Source: Alistipes sp.
GTDB taxonomy: Bacteria > Bacteroidota > Bacteroidia > Bacteroidales > Rikenellaceae
DNA: 62,212 nt
Assembly: GCA_017408825.1 (NCBI GenBank)
Contig: JAFQTX010000002.1
Span: 1-62,212, forward strand
Direction of reading: 5' to 3'
Shown: piece by piece, positions 18,334 to 28,062 of the stretch
How the letters are laid out: every line of letters starts with the position of its first letter
Numbering within the stretch: the first letter of the stretch is position 1
Notes under the pieces: generated by a model
The model's input: the letters and a program-made list of their open reading frames with translations, nothing else
Database searches by the model: none
Told to the model about the DNA's origin: nothing
Position numbers and translations under genes: made by a program

Positions 18334-19443
18334 TTATCCGATGATATATTTACTCTTTGGAAGTAGCGATAGTAGCTCAACAAGGAGCGCCGTGATTATC
18401 ATTGTGAGCAGTGTCGAGATAATCATCACAAGAGGTGTGGCCATACCCCAGCCACTCACCCAGCCAAATACGGGTACAAGCACAAACATATGGGCAAGAT
18501 ATATGCCATAGCTGCGCTTTGAGATGTGAGCAAAGAGCGGATATGCCTTGCAAGGACGCTTGATGAGGCGGAAGAGAAGGAATACGGCAAGAGTTTGCAG
18601 GGCTGCGCCAAGCGATGCAAACGACCAGCTAAGCTCCATATCTATGGCTAAGTCTATGCTTTCGTGTATGGGGTAGCTCTCCGGTATTGCTGCATAGAAG
18701 GGTAGTGCCGTGATGGCATATCCTGCGGCGAGTAGTGGTAGTGCTACGGCAAGAGTCTTACCCACACCCCAATCGACGTATTTGCGGATGTAGTGTGCCG
18801 CTACCACATAGCCAATGAAGCCACTCACGTAGTATAGTGTGCCAAACTCGTTCCAGCTCGCCTCGCCCCATATGCCCTCGCTACCACGCACTGCCTCGCC
18901 AAGCTCACGAATGAATGGTACGGCAGTAGCTAATATCCATAGTGCGAGGAAGATGCGCTCACCGCGTGCCGACACTCGCTCCAACCATGGCGATATGATA
19001 GGCATAATGAGATATACGCCCAACATCATATATACAAACCATAGGTGGCCACTTAAGGGCAAGAAGTTGAACGTGAGAACCTTGAGGTTTTCTATGATCT
19101 CTATCTCGCCACCTGAACCCCACGCAGGTATTAGGGCATACGCAAGCGAAAAGATGATAAACGGAATGGCTACACGCTCCACACGCCTACGGTAGAATTG
19201 CTCGGTAGAGCCAGCAACAGGTACAAGCAGATAGCTCGAGATCATCACAAAGAGTGGTACAGCGATGCGTAGTAGTGAGTTGATGCACGTAACCCATAGC
19301 GCATCGCTCTTCGATGCTATGACCGTACCTCCATCGCCAAGATAGAAAGGCTCGATGCAGTGTACAAGTATTACCATGAAGCAGGCGACAACACGTAGGT
19401 AGTCGAGAAAGTAGACTCGGTTATCTGTTGTGGGTGTAGACAT
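18334..19443 (-). CDS. Acyltransferase family 3 membrane protein
   Basis: A 369-residue integral membrane protein with about ten hydrophobic segments. Its N-terminal block YFLDYLRVVACFMVILVHC is typical of family 3 acyltransferases such as OafA and related O-acetyltransferases. Such enzymes acylate surface glycans or lipids; the substrate here is unknown. It is the first gene of the minus-strand cluster down to DUF2851 and diverges from luxS. A TATCTTCG box (19480-19473) lies about 30 nt upstream as a candidate -7 element. Confidence 0.9.
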   Translation of the reverse strand: MSTPTTDNRVYFLDYLRVVACFMVILVHCIEPFYLGDGGTVIASKSDALWVTCINSLLRIAVPLFVMISSYLLVPVAGSTEQFYRRRVERVAIPFIIFSLAYALIPAWGSGGEIEIIENLKVLTFNFLPLSGHLWFVYMMLGVYLIMPIISPWLERVSARGERIFLALWILATAVPFIRELGEAVRGSEGIWGEASWNEFGTLYYVSGFIGYVVAAHYIRKYVDWGVGKTLAVALPLLAAGYAITALPFYAAIPESYPIHESIDLAIDMELSWSFASLGAALQTLAVFLLFRLIKRPCKAYPLFAHISKRSYGIYLAHMFVLVPVFGWVSGWGMATPLVMIISTLLTMIITALLVELLSLLPKSKYIIG

Positions 19444-19513
19444 ATAAGTGTAGTTTTTTGCGATTTAGCCCTGCGAAGATACAATATTTTATAATAATGA
19501 TGAAAAAAAATAG

Positions 19514-19521
19514 TAACTTTG
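19514..19521 (+). promoter_or_regulatory. Predicted -7 box for luxS
   Basis: TAACTTTG, 31 nt before the luxS ATG, in an A/T-rich tract. No clear TTTG lies at the expected distance. No SAM- or SAH-responsive riboswitch structure is recognised here. Confidence 0.5.
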
Positions 19522-19552
19522 CACTTTAGAGTTTAATAATTAGAAAAACAGA

Positions 19553-20071
19553 ATGAGTATGAAGAAAAATATCGTGTCGTCGTTCGATGTAGACCATCGT
19601 ACGCTTGATGCTGGCTTATACCTACGTTCGGTATACAATATTAATGATGAGCTGGCTGTGCGCTCGTGGGACTTACGTTTCCGTGCTCCTATGGCTCACG
19701 CACCACTCGGCTCGGGAGAGGTGCACACTATCGAGCACCTTATGGCCTACTACCTACGCCTTGATGAGAAGATTGGCTCAAGCATCGTGTCGTTCTGCCC
19801 AATGGGTTGTAAGACGGGTTTCTACCTCTCTACGATGCAGAATGTTGAGGTCGAGGATGTGCGCTTAGCGTTGGCTAAGGTGTATAAGGATGTCTTCCCT
19901 CTAAAGTCGGCTTCGGATGTTGTCGGCCTTAACGAGGTTCAGTGTGGCAACCCTGGTTTGTACGCCATCGACTCGACAAATGCAGCTATGGCAGAGTATA
20001 TGCGCACGCTGTTTACCGCTACGGAGGCTGCTGAGTTGGGTATTGCAAGTGTCTACGAAAAGTGGTGGTAG
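19553..20071 (+). CDS. luxS: S-ribosylhomocysteine lyase LuxS
   Basis: Cleaves S-ribosylhomocysteine to homocysteine and DPD, the precursor of autoinducer AI-2. The 172-residue protein keeps the metal ligands His58 and His62 in HTIEHL and Cys131 in VQCGNPG, plus the catalytic Cys86 in CPMGCKTGFY. The next gene, 1 nt away, is a Pfs-like nucleosidase that would supply its substrate. ATG at 19553 gives MSMKKN; the second Met at codon 3 is also possible. Confidence 0.96.
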   Translation: MSMKKNIVSSFDVDHRTLDAGLYLRSVYNINDELAVRSWDLRFRAPMAHAPLGSGEVHTIEHLMAYYLRLDEKIGSSIVSFCPMGCKTGFYLSTMQNVEVEDVRLALAKVYKDVFPLKSASDVVGLNEVQCGNPGLYAIDSTNAAMAEYMRTLFTATEAAELGIASVYEKWW

Positions 20072-20072
20072 T

Positions 20073-20672
20073 ATGAGAGTATTGATTTGTGCCCCTACAC
20101 GCCGTGAGTATAACGCTATGCGCTATGCGCTGGACAATGCCACGAGCCTGCGCCACGAGTATGACCTTCGTGAGGTAGGCATCGGCAAGGCGCTGTCGTC
20201 GGCAGGTGTTGCTCGTGCTCTAACACTTGCTGAGGCCGAGGGCGTTAAGTATGATATGCTGGCAGTTGTCGGCTTTGCCGCCTCGGCACTTGGTCGCCAG
20301 CAGGGCGATATCGTTATGCCCTCACGTGCTATACACCACGACGCTATCATCCCTGAGAATTTCTGCCCAGAGATTACCGACCCTCGTAGTCTGCGAGGTG
20401 GTGATGAGGAGACGGTGTTTACTGGCGACTCGTTCGTGAACGCCGATATTATTCGTGAGGTTAAGCGCCGTTTCGATGTTGAGTGTGGCCTCTTCGATAT
20501 GGAGATCGCTGCAATATGCCAAGTTGCTGAGCTCTATGGTAATATCCCTGTATTTGCAGTCAAGTATGTCTCGGACGTTCCCGAGGCTGGCCACTCGGAG
20601 CACTCCTACGATGAGTTTGCCGATGCCCACTCCGACTTCACTCCACTCCTCGAGCGCATCGACCTACTGTAG
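20073..20672 (+). CDS. MTA/SAH nucleosidase-like (Pfs family)
   Basis: A 199-residue nucleoside phosphorylase-fold protein. Three residues match the active site of MTA/SAH nucleosidase: Glu12, Glu144 in FDMEIAAICQV and Asp168 in KYVSDVP. It is shorter than E. coli MtnN (232). It would hydrolyse S-adenosylhomocysteine to S-ribosylhomocysteine, which LuxS then uses. The adjacency, with the ATG 1 nt after the luxS stop, strongly supports this. A phosphorylase role is less likely given the acid residues and context. Confidence 0.88.
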   Translation: MRVLICAPTRREYNAMRYALDNATSLRHEYDLREVGIGKALSSAGVARALTLAEAEGVKYDMLAVVGFAASALGRQQGDIVMPSRAIHHDAIIPENFCPEITDPRSLRGGDEETVFTGDSFVNADIIREVKRRFDVECGLFDMEIAAICQVAELYGNIPVFAVKYVSDVPEAGHSEHSYDEFADAHSDFTPLLERIDLL

Positions 20673-20688
20673 TTAAGCTACATAAGTG

Positions 20689-20790
20689 GTGATACCCGAC
20701 ATTGTCGTGTCTTAATGAGATTACGACAATAGAAAATAGTAGGACAGTTAGGACAATTAGGACAGCAGTGATACATGATCTCGTAATGTC
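20689..20790. repeat. Degenerate GACAATTAG 9-bp repeats
   Basis: GTGATACCCGAC is followed by units such as AGGACAGTT, AGGACAATT and AGGACAGC spaced about 9 nt apart. It belongs to the repeat family also seen at 3.6, 25.2, 36.9, 45.3 and 61.2 kb. Confidence 0.5.
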
Positions 20791-20823
20791 TCAGTGTCCC
20801 CTAAAATTTTCTCGTTAATTGAC

Positions 20824-20864
20824 ACAAAAAAAGAGGTTACCGCAGCGGGTAACCTCTTTTTTGT
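20824..20864. terminator. Bidirectional intrinsic terminator
   Basis: A-rich tract, AAGAGGTTACC, a short loop, then GGTAACCTCTT and a T-run. It lies between the convergent nucleosidase gene (plus) and the TPR gene (minus), with A/T tails on both sides. Confidence 0.9.
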
Positions 20865-20882
20865 GTGGTATGTAATCGGCTA

Positions 20883-22238
20883 TTAGCGAGACTGCATATA
20901 CAACTCGTGGTACTTGTTGTACTTATCCATCATACCATCCATGTCACGAAGACGGAACGTTAGCTGGTTGAGGTATCCGATAGTAGAAATATCTGTTGGG
21001 TTGAGCTCGTGAGCCTTCTCCAACCATGGAATAGCCTCAGCATATACAAGGTTAATCTTCTCGTTCTCAGCGTTGTATGCATCGTAGTCCATACCCTGAA
21101 TGCTATTGAGCTTCTCAACCTGGGCATTAGCCTTCTCAATGATGAAATATCCAGTGTAGAATACAGGCTCGAAGGTGTTAGGACGCAACTCAACACACTT
21201 CTGGAACGAGCGGATACACTCGTCGTACTCCTTCATAGCGTTGTAAACACGGCCACGACCAAACCACAAGTCGTAGTTGTTAGGATCAGCCTGCAACGAT
21301 GACTCGATCATTGTGGTAAGCTCTGCTGGGTCACCTACGCCCTCCTCAGCAGTGTAGAACGACATAAGACCATCAAGGATAGTTGTGTTCTTAGGATATA
21401 GCTTGATACCTGTGAGCAACGCCTCCTTAGCCTTAGCAAGGTATGCATCACGATCCTTCTCACGCTGGCCATAGTAGCTGTGGAAGAGGTAGTAGTAGAT
21501 ATTACCAGTCTCATCCTTGTAGCCTGTCTCGAGCACCTTGTTGCACATAGCCTCCGACTTAGCAAAGGCAGCAACTGCCTCCTCGCCACTCTTGCCTGAT
21601 GCGTCGATGGTGTAGAGCATTGCTGCGTTGTAGAGCGTAGCAGCATCCAAAGTACCCTGAGGAGCGATGCTTAGTGCCTCGTAAGCGAGCTCGAAGTTGC
21701 GTGCAGCCTCAGCTGTTAGGCCGTTGAAGTTGAGCATCTCACCCTGCTGTGATAGTGCGTTTGCAAGGGTAGTAGCGTTTGTGTTAATCTTCTCACCGAG
21801 CTTTGGATCGAGCTCCAAAGCCTTCTTGTAAGACTCGATAGCGGTCTCAGCAAGACCATCCTTCACTGATTTGAGCTGCTTCCAACCCAAGATGATCATA
21901 TTCTGATCAACGTAGACGTCTACATACTCATACTTTACAACGATAACTGGTGTGCCGGCAAACTCGCCCTGCTCCTGACCGATAGGAGCGCCAGCATTCA
22001 TAAGTGTGTGGATAGGAATATTGCGCAAGAGATCCTTTGTAGGAAGCATATAGGCGTCGGTATAAGCCTTACCGTGTGCATTCCACGTAGCAGCCTTGCA
22101 GTTCTTCTTTGCATCCTGGAGTGTTGCATCAGCCTTCTCAAGCTTAGCAAGCTCCTTGTCGGTGTTTACCTTCTGTGCGTTAGCGGCAGGTGCTGCGAAC
22201 ATAAGCAGTGCAGCTGCCATAAACAAAAACTTCTTCAT
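20883..22238 (-). CDS. TPR-repeat periplasmic protein
   Basis: A 451-residue secreted protein with signal peptide MKKFLFMAAALLMFAAPAANA. The mature part is mostly tetratricopeptide-like helical pairs (for instance AIESYKKALELDPKLGEK near 135 and LWFGRGRVYNAMKEYDECI near 325). One central repeat reads YDLWFGRGRVY. Such proteins scaffold protein-protein contacts; no specific partner can be named. It follows gyrA by 21 nt and is probably transcribed with it. Confidence 0.88.
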   Translation of the reverse strand: MKKFLFMAAALLMFAAPAANAQKVNTDKELAKLEKADATLQDAKKNCKAATWNAHGKAYTDAYMLPTKDLLRNIPIHTLMNAGAPIGQEQGEFAGTPVIVVKYEYVDVYVDQNMIILGWKQLKSVKDGLAETAIESYKKALELDPKLGEKINTNATTLANALSQQGEMLNFNGLTAEAARNFELAYEALSIAPQGTLDAATLYNAAMLYTIDASGKSGEEAVAAFAKSEAMCNKVLETGYKDETGNIYYYLFHSYYGQREKDRDAYLAKAKEALLTGIKLYPKNTTILDGLMSFYTAEEGVGDPAELTTMIESSLQADPNNYDLWFGRGRVYNAMKEYDECIRSFQKCVELRPNTFEPVFYTGYFIIEKANAQVEKLNSIQGMDYDAYNAENEKINLVYAEAIPWLEKAHELNPTDISTIGYLNQLTFRLRDMDGMMDKYNKYHELYMQSR

Positions 22239-22259
22239 AATTGGTTGTTTATTTGTAAA

Positions 22260-24812
22260 TTATTCGTTTGCGTTATTCTCTGTTGCAACCTCTACGCCTG
22301 TTTCAGCAGTAGCCTCAGTCATACCCTCGGTCATAGCCTCATCCTCTTCTGTCTTAGGCACTGCCGTAACCGATGCGATAGAGTCGCCATCTCGGAGGTT
22401 GATAACCTTAACACCCTGTGTTGCACGGCCTGCCACACGAATCTGGTCGGCAGAGGTGCGTATCGTGAGGCCCGAGCGGTTGATGATCATCAGGTCGTTG
22501 TCGTCGGTAACGGCCTGAATAGAGATCAGCTTACCGGTCTTTTCGGTGACGTTGATGGTCTTAACACCCTTGCCACCACGGTTTGTTATGCGGTACTCGT
22601 CGAGGTCGGTGCGCTTGCCGTAGCCATTCTCCGAGAGTACGAGAACATCCTCCTTAGAGTCGGGCTCGATGGCTATCATACCGATAACCTCGTTGTCGTC
22701 GTCGATAGATATTGCCCTCACACCCGAGCTTACACGGCCCATAGGACGCACCGTAGACTCGTTGAAGCGGATGGCACGACCCTCACGTGCTGCAATCATA
22801 ATCTCTGCCTGGCCGCTTGTGAGCTTAACCTCCAATAGTTGGTCTCCCTCTCTAATAACGATTGCATTGACACCATTAGTACGTGGACGTGAATAAGCCT
22901 CCAGGGTTGTCTTCTTGATAATACCACGCTTGGTACACATTACAAGGTAGTTGTTCTCGACGAACTCCTTGTCGTTAAGCCTCTTAACGTTGATATATGC
23001 ACGTACCTTGTCGCCTGGGTCAATCTGAATAACATTCTGTATTGCACGACCCTTTGATGAGCGTGTGCCCTCAGGAATCTGGTATACCTTGAGCCAGTAG
23101 CAGCGTCCCATCTCCGTGAAGAACATCATCGTGTTGTGCATCGACGCTACGTAGATATGCTCGATGAAGTCCTCGTCACGTGTTGCGCTACCCTTAGCAC
23201 CTACGCCACCACGATGCTGTGTGCGGTACTCAGCAAGTGGCGTACGCTTGATATAGCCCATATGCGAGATGGTGATAACCATATCGTCATCGGCATAGAA
23301 GTCCTCGGGGTTGAACTCCTCCGAAGAGTAGATGATCTCCGAGCGGCGCTCGTCGCCATACTTCTCCTTGATCTCCTGAAGCTCGTCCTTGATGATCTGC
23401 ATCTGCATATCGACATTCTCGAGCACGGCACGTAGGTAGTCGATCGTGCGCATAAGCTCAGCCTGCTCTGCCTCAAGCTGCTCACGCTGAAGTCCTGTGA
23501 GCTGGCGTAGACGCATCTCGAGGATTGCTGCTGTCTGCAACTCTGAGAGTCCGAAGCGCTCCTGCAGGCGTGTGCGTGCCTCCTCTGTTGTCTTCGATGA
23601 GCGGATGATGTGTACCACCTCGTCGATGTTGTCCTGAGCTATGAGCAGACCATTGACGATGTGTAGGCGCTCCTCGGCCTTCTGGAGGTCGAAACGAGAG
23701 CGGCGTACAACTACATCGTGGCGGTGATCCACGAAGTGACGCACCAAATCCTTGAGATTGAGCAGCTGAGGACGGCCATTTACAAGTGCAATGTTGTTCA
23801 CGGCGAACGACGACTGCAGTGGGGTATTCTTGTAGAGTGTGTTGAGCACCACGTTAGCCACTGCATCCTGCTTGAGGATGATGACAATACGCATACCCTG
23901 GCGGTCAGACTCGTCGTTGATATACGAGATGCCGTCAATCTTCTTCTCGTTGATAAGGTCGGCGATGCGCTTAATCATCTCGGCCTTATTCACCATATAA
24001 GGTATCTCGGTGATCACGATGCACTCACGACCCGATGCCGTATGCTCGATCTCGGTCTTAGCGCGCATAACCACACGACCACGACCCGTTAGCAATGCCT
24101 CACGCACACCCTCGTAGCCATAGATGATAGCTCCCGTAGGGAAGTCGGGGCCCTTCACGTAGTTGAGCAGCTCCTCGCACTCGCACTCAGGGTTGTCGAT
24201 ATATGCCACACAGGCATCTACCACCTCTGAGAGGTTGTGTGGTGCCATATTTGTAGCCATACCTACGGCGATACCACTTGCACCATTAACAAGCAAAAGT
24301 GGAATACGTGTTGGGAGTACGGTAGGCTCCTTGAGAGTATCGTCGAAGTTAAGACCCCAATCGATAGTCTCCTTCTCGATGTCGGCCATAACCTCGTCGG
24401 TAATCTTCTGCATACGTGCCTCGGTGTAACGCATTGCTGCGGGAGAGTCACCATCCATCGAACCGAAGTTACCCTGACCCTCAACCAGAGGGTAGCGCAT
24501 CGACCAGCTCTGTGCCATACGCACCATAGCCTCATATACTGAGCTATCGCCGTGTGGGTGGAACTTACCGAGCACGTCACCGACAATACGGGCACTCTTA
24601 CGTGTAGGCTTGTCGTTTGTGAGGTTGAGCTCGGCAGCCATATCGTACAAGATACGACGGTGTACGGGCTTGAGACCATCACGCACATCGGGCAATGCTC
24701 GCGACACGATAACCGACATTGAGTAGTCGATATATGCCGACTTCATCTGCTCTTCAAGATTGACCTGAACGATACGTCCTGTCAAACTTGGTGTGTTTTC
24801 TACTTCTGACAT
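22260..24812 (-). CDS. gyrA: DNA gyrase subunit A
   Basis: Breaks and rejoins DNA as part of the A2B2 gyrase. Of 850 residues, the catalytic Tyr is Tyr129 in [10 protein letters not shown]. The quinolone-determining region [10 protein letters not shown] puts Ser90 and Glu94 at the E. coli 83 and 87 positions, that is, Ser at the main resistance site. The C-terminal beta-propeller begins near 510 and contains the GyrA-box-like HRGGVGAKG near 540. An acidic low-complexity tail ends the protein. gyrB is not in the window. It is followed by the TPR gene. Confidence 0.97.
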   Translation of the reverse strand: MSEVENTPSLTGRIVQVNLEEQMKSAYIDYSMSVIVSRALPDVRDGLKPVHRRILYDMAAELNLTNDKPTRKSARIVGDVLGKFHPHGDSSVYEAMVRMAQSWSMRYPLVEGQGNFGSMDGDSPAAMRYTEARMQKITDEVMADIEKETIDWGLNFDDTLKEPTVLPTRIPLLLVNGASGIAVGMATNMAPHNLSEVVDACVAYIDNPECECEELLNYVKGPDFPTGAIIYGYEGVREALLTGRGRVVMRAKTEIEHTASGRECIVITEIPYMVNKAEMIKRIADLINEKKIDGISYINDESDRQGMRIVIILKQDAVANVVLNTLYKNTPLQSSFAVNNIALVNGRPQLLNLKDLVRHFVDHRHDVVVRRSRFDLQKAEERLHIVNGLLIAQDNIDEVVHIIRSSKTTEEARTRLQERFGLSELQTAAILEMRLRQLTGLQREQLEAEQAELMRTIDYLRAVLENVDMQMQIIKDELQEIKEKYGDERRSEIIYSSEEFNPEDFYADDDMVITISHMGYIKRTPLAEYRTQHRGGVGAKGSATRDEDFIEHIYVASMHNTMMFFTEMGRCYWLKVYQIPEGTRSSKGRAIQNVIQIDPGDKVRAYINVKRLNDKEFVENNYLVMCTKRGIIKKTTLEAYSRPRTNGVNAIVIREGDQLLEVKLTSGQAEIMIAAREGRAIRFNESTVRPMGRVSSGVRAISIDDDNEVIGMIAIEPDSKEDVLVLSENGYGKRTDLDEYRITNRGGKGVKTINVTEKTGKLISIQAVTDDNDLMIINRSGLTIRTSADQIRVAGRATQGVKVINLRDGDSIASVTAVPKTEEDEAMTEGMTEATAETGVEVATENNANE

Positions 24813-24900
24813 TATTCTATCTTTATTCGTTGGGCGGTGCGACCGCCATCTGTTGTTAGTTTCGCAAACTGGTGCTATATATATTATATATATAGGTGTG

Positions 24901-24931
24901 CAAATTTACGCCATATTTTCTATTCTAACAA
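24901..24931 (-). promoter_or_regulatory. Predicted gyrA promoter
   Basis: On the minus strand, TTG (24931-24929), 20 nt, then TAAATTTG (24908-24901). The leader of about 85 nt contains an alternating TA tract near 24877-24893, which may be sensitive to supercoiling; that last point is inference. Confidence 0.6.
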
Positions 24932-25073
24932 CTTTTTGCTCGAAAATATTGCTCTGCGATACGCTCTTTTTTTGAAAACACCGCTGTTTTGCCCATTTTT
25001 AGCCTGTTTGAACGCATCAAACTTTTTGCTCGGGGGTGGGTCGGAGAACTAACAACTAAAACGGACAATCATC

Positions 25074-25158
25074 ATCAGTCACTCCAGTCACATTAGTCAC
25101 ATAGGGGCACACCCCTGTGACTGTGTGACTGTGTGACTGTGTGACTGCGTGACTACGG
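25074..25158. repeat. Left arm of long inverted repeat, TGTGACTG units
   Basis: CAGTCACATTAGTCACAT units lead into GGGGCACACCCCTGTGACTG, followed by tandem 8-bp units GTGACTGT and variants. The reverse complement of the same order occurs at 25573-25680, so the two arms flank about 415 bp. No ORF is credible anywhere between gyrA and the desulfidase gene (24813-25855). Confidence 0.75.
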
Positions 25159-25189
25159 CCGACAGCCAACAGCGCCAACGCCACAGCGA

Positions 25190-25380
25190 CCGAAACTACG
25201 ACGTGATACCCGACCTCTTAATGGTCTTATGGCCCTAACGGTCTTAAAAAGACAATTAAGACCTCTAAGACAATTAAGATGGTTACGGCCGGGACTGCGA
25301 CGTGATACTCGACCTCTTAATGGTCTTAATGGTCCTAACGGTCTTAAAAAAGACCTTTAAGACAATTAAGATGGTTACGT
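25190..25380. repeat. Two tandem copies of the GGTCTTAAT/GATGGTT unit
   Basis: Two successive copies of about 110 bp, each with GTGATACCCGACCTCTTAAT, a run of 9-nt GGTCTTAAT-type units, then AGACAATTAAGATGGTTACG. Related blocks occur at 45230-45520 and, reversed, at 61150-61420. Confidence 0.7.
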
Positions 25381-25433
25381 CTTACACCCCGAGAGATTCA
25401 TCGTTACACTAAGAATGACATATACTATCATAT

Positions 25434-25518
25434 GGGTATATAAAAGTATACCCACGTCTTGAGCTACATCTTGAGGCTCAAGAAACACTCTACCACACGG
25501 GTATATAAAAGTATACCC
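25434..25518 (-). repeat. Two hairpin units GGGTATA...TATACCC, reverse copy
   Basis: Two palindromes (25434-25453 and 25499-25518) spaced 65 nt apart. The reverse complement of the whole 85-nt block is closely similar to 61486-61570, including the spacer with the GTGTTTCT-GAGCC core. They are flanked by CGAGAGATT..TTCGTTACAC..AGAATGACAT blocks (25391 and 25533), which also recur near 61858. Confidence 0.75.
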
Positions 25519-25572
25519 ACGTCTTACACCTCGAGAGATTTCTTCGTTACACTCAGAATGACATATAGAGAA

Positions 25573-25680
25573 CACTTTAGTCACATAGTCACATAGTCAC
25601 GCAGTCACGCAGTCACACAGTCACACAGTCACAGGGGTGTGTCCACTTGTGACTAATGTGACTAATGTGACTGGAGTGAA
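25573..25680. repeat. Right arm of long inverted repeat, AGTCACAC units
   Basis: Tandem AGTCACAT/AGTCACGC/AGTCACAC units followed by CACAGGGGTGTG and TGTGACTAATGTGACTGG. It is the inverted counterpart of 25074-25158. Copy numbers of the 8-bp unit differ between the arms, as expected for slippage. Confidence 0.75.
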
Positions 25681-25855
25681 CGAGTAATTAGAAATGAGTT
25701 GTTAGTTGTTAGTTTTTGGTTGTTAGAGGGGTAGAGCGAGCCTGACGGCTTAAAAGGGGATTATTTCGTTTTAGTGCCGATAGCCCCCCCCACACGCAAC
25801 AAAAAGGGAGCGAGAATAATTCCCACTCCCAATTCCTAACTCCTAATTGTTAGGT

Positions 25856-27160
25856 TTAGCTCTTCGATGTCATAATCTGCAGAATCATTGCGTCGGTATG
25901 TGTCATAGCATCACGACCAATGTCTGTAAGGTTACGTATTGAGCGGTCCACGTCATCGTCAATAATTCCCTCAACAGACTTCACCCAACGGCCATTCATT
26001 GCCATAAGTGCCGAGACGAGTGCTGTTGATACGCCCGATGCACACTTCATAGCGCACGAGGGCTTAGCACCGTCGCAAATCATACCCGTAAGGTTGGCAA
26101 TCATATTCTTCACGGCCTTGGTAACCTCTTCGTAGCCACCACCCATAAGGTAGGTGATGCCGCACGATGAGCCCGTAGCGGCTACCACACAGCCACATAG
26201 TGCCGAAAGGCGGCCGAGGCTCTGCTTGATATAGATGACCGTGAGGTGGCTGAGTATCAATGCACGTACCAGCTGCTCGTGTGTGGCATTGTTCTGCTCG
26301 GCATATACAACCACAGGTACGGTAGATGTAAGGCCCTGATTGCCACTTCCCGAGTTGCTCATCACAGGGATCATAGCGCCAGCCATACGTGCGTCGCACG
26401 CAGCGGTGGTCATACCTACGATCTGGCAGTGTAGCGTGTCGCCCATCACGTTGCGCTCCGACTCCGAGCGGAAGAGCTTGCCGATGGCGTGTCCGTAGTC
26501 GCCCTTGAGTGACTCGTAGGCAGCATTCATATTCAGACGACGTGCCTCGAGGATAAACTCAAGCTCCCCGAGGGGTGCGGTCATCGCAAAGTCCCACACA
26601 CGACGTAACGTAAGCTGTGGGTCGCTGCTCTCCTCCGCAGCACCGCCCTCGCTTGTGGTGCAGTCCAGCGATAGTAGCACCTCGTCGTTGCGTGAGATAT
26701 AGGCAAAGCGTGTGTGACCTCCTGAGATGATGGCTATGGCCCTATCGGCGCCTGCACGCACCTCGACCTCGATATATAGCTTCTCCTCTATATTCTCCTT
26801 AAGGCTCACCGAGATACGCTTCTCATCAATAAAGCGACAACCCTCCTTAACGGCCTCAGGGTCTGCATCCTTAAGCACCTCAAGTTCATACTCCGACTTA
26901 CCCACCAATGCGCCGAGTGCCATAGCTATAGGTAGTCCTGTCATGCCTGTGCCAGGGATGCCCACGCCCATAGCATTCTTGAGGACGTTGGCGCTTAGGC
27001 GTGCCTCGATATGCTCAGGGCGGCAGCCCAAAGTCTCGCAAGCCTTAGCCACACAGAGAGCCACGGCAATAGGCTCGGTACAGCCGATTGCGGGGATGAT
27101 TTCACGATTCATAAGCGCAATGATTGCCCTGCGCTCCTCGGTTGAAAATAGCTGGTTCAT
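25856..27160 (-). CDS. L-cysteine desulfidase family protein (serine dehydratase alpha-like)
   Basis: A 434-residue protein of the UPF0597/CdsB family, oxygen-sensitive Fe-S enzymes that release sulfide from L-cysteine. Family features are IGCTEPIAVAL with Cys27, the glycine-rich block MSNSGSGNQGL near 268, SSCGITYLMGGGY near 330 and CAMKCASGVSTA near 362, which supply the expected cluster cysteines. Stand-alone gene on the minus strand; a TATCTTCG box (27214-27207) is a possible -7 element. A role in cysteine catabolism or sulfide release is inferred from family. Confidence 0.9.
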   Translation of the reverse strand: MNQLFSTEERRAIIALMNREIIPAIGCTEPIAVALCVAKACETLGCRPEHIEARLSANVLKNAMGVGIPGTGMTGLPIAMALGALVGKSEYELEVLKDADPEAVKEGCRFIDEKRISVSLKENIEEKLYIEVEVRAGADRAIAIISGGHTRFAYISRNDEVLLSLDCTTSEGGAAEESSDPQLTLRRVWDFAMTAPLGELEFILEARRLNMNAAYESLKGDYGHAIGKLFRSESERNVMGDTLHCQIVGMTTAACDARMAGAMIPVMSNSGSGNQGLTSTVPVVVYAEQNNATHEQLVRALILSHLTVIYIKQSLGRLSALCGCVVAATGSSCGITYLMGGGYEEVTKAVKNMIANLTGMICDGAKPSCAMKCASGVSTALVSALMAMNGRWVKSVEGIIDDDVDRSIRNLTDIGRDAMTHTDAMILQIMTSKS

Positions 27161-27285
27161 ATGTTGTAGTTTTTAGTTGTCGTAAGTTTAACGCAAATTA
27201 ATCATACGAAGATAGTAAAAAATGGCGAAACGACCAACGTCTGAGCCATATAAAATTCAAAATAGAATAAAAAAGTGATAGGGTG

Positions 27286-27316
27286 TTGATAAAACAAAAG
27301 AAAATTTGTACATTTG
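27286..27316 (+). promoter_or_regulatory. Predicted deoD promoter
   Basis: TTG (27286-27288), 20 nt, TACATTTG (27309-27316); about 33 nt before the deoD ATG. Confidence 0.65.
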
Positions 27317-27348
27317 TTGCTAAATGTAACGTCTAAAATCGAAATATT

Positions 27349-28062
27349 ATGGCAGGAAAAGTTCCAACTCCACATATCGGAGCACAGTATGGCGAGATCG
27401 CCGATAAGGTAATTATGGCAGGCGATCCTTTGCGAGCTAAATTTATGGCCGAGAACTTCTTGGAGAACCCCGTGCAGTATAACAACGTGCGTGGTATGCT
27501 CGGCTTCACGGGTACATATAAGGGCAAGCGTGTGTCGGTACAGGGCCACGGTATGGGTATCCCTTCAATCGGCATCTACACCTACGAGCTCTTCAACTTC
27601 TACGACGTGAAGCGTATCATACGTTGTGGCTCGGCAGGTGCTTACCACCCAGACCTTAAACTCGGTGACGTGGTATTTGGTATGGGCTCGTGCACCGATT
27701 CAAACTATGGTGCGCAGTTCAACCTTCCTGGTACTTTTGCACCTATCGCCGACTTCGAGCTCCTACGCTCGGCAGCAGCTAAGGCCGAGGAGCTTAACAT
27801 CCCATATAAGGTGGGTAACATCCTCGCCAGCGATGTCTTCTATGGCGACGATGCTGAGAACTGGAAGCAGTGGCAGAAGATGGGCGTGCTTGCAGTAGAG
27901 ATGGAGGCCACGGCACTCTATATGAACGCTGCACGTGCCGGTAAGAGTGCACTATGCATCTGTACAATATCTGATTCGTTGGTACACGGCACTGCTTGCT
28001 CGGCTGAGGAGCGACAGACGTCGTTTACAAATATGATGAAGATTGCCTTCGACATCATTTAA
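27349..28062 (+). CDS. deoD: Purine-nucleoside phosphorylase, DeoD type
   Basis: Phosphorolysis of purine (deoxy)nucleosides to base and (deoxy)ribose-1-phosphate in purine salvage. The 237-residue length fits the hexameric bacterial type. Seen are the N-terminal [20 protein letters not shown] with the subunit-bridging His, [13 protein letters not shown], the phosphate loop RCGSAGAY near 88, EMEATALY near 182 for ribose binding, and ISDS near 206 for the base. Single gene. Its TAA is shared with the start of structured element C. Confidence 0.95.
   Translation: MAGKVPTPHIGAQYGEIADKVIMAGDPLRAKFMAENFLENPVQYNNVRGMLGFTGTYKGKRVSVQGHGMGIPSIGIYTYELFNFYDVKRIIRCGSAGAYHPDLKLGDVVFGMGSCTDSNYGAQFNLPGTFAPIADFELLRSAAAKAEELNIPYKVGNILASDVFYGDDAENWKQWQKMGVLAVEMEATALYMNAARAGKSALCICTISDSLVHGTACSAEERQTSFTNMMKIAFDII

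Noticed and set aside
19444-19552. SAM/SAH riboswitch upstream of luxS
   Set aside because: Only 109 nt of A/T-rich sequence without the conserved helices of known SAM or SAH riboswitches.
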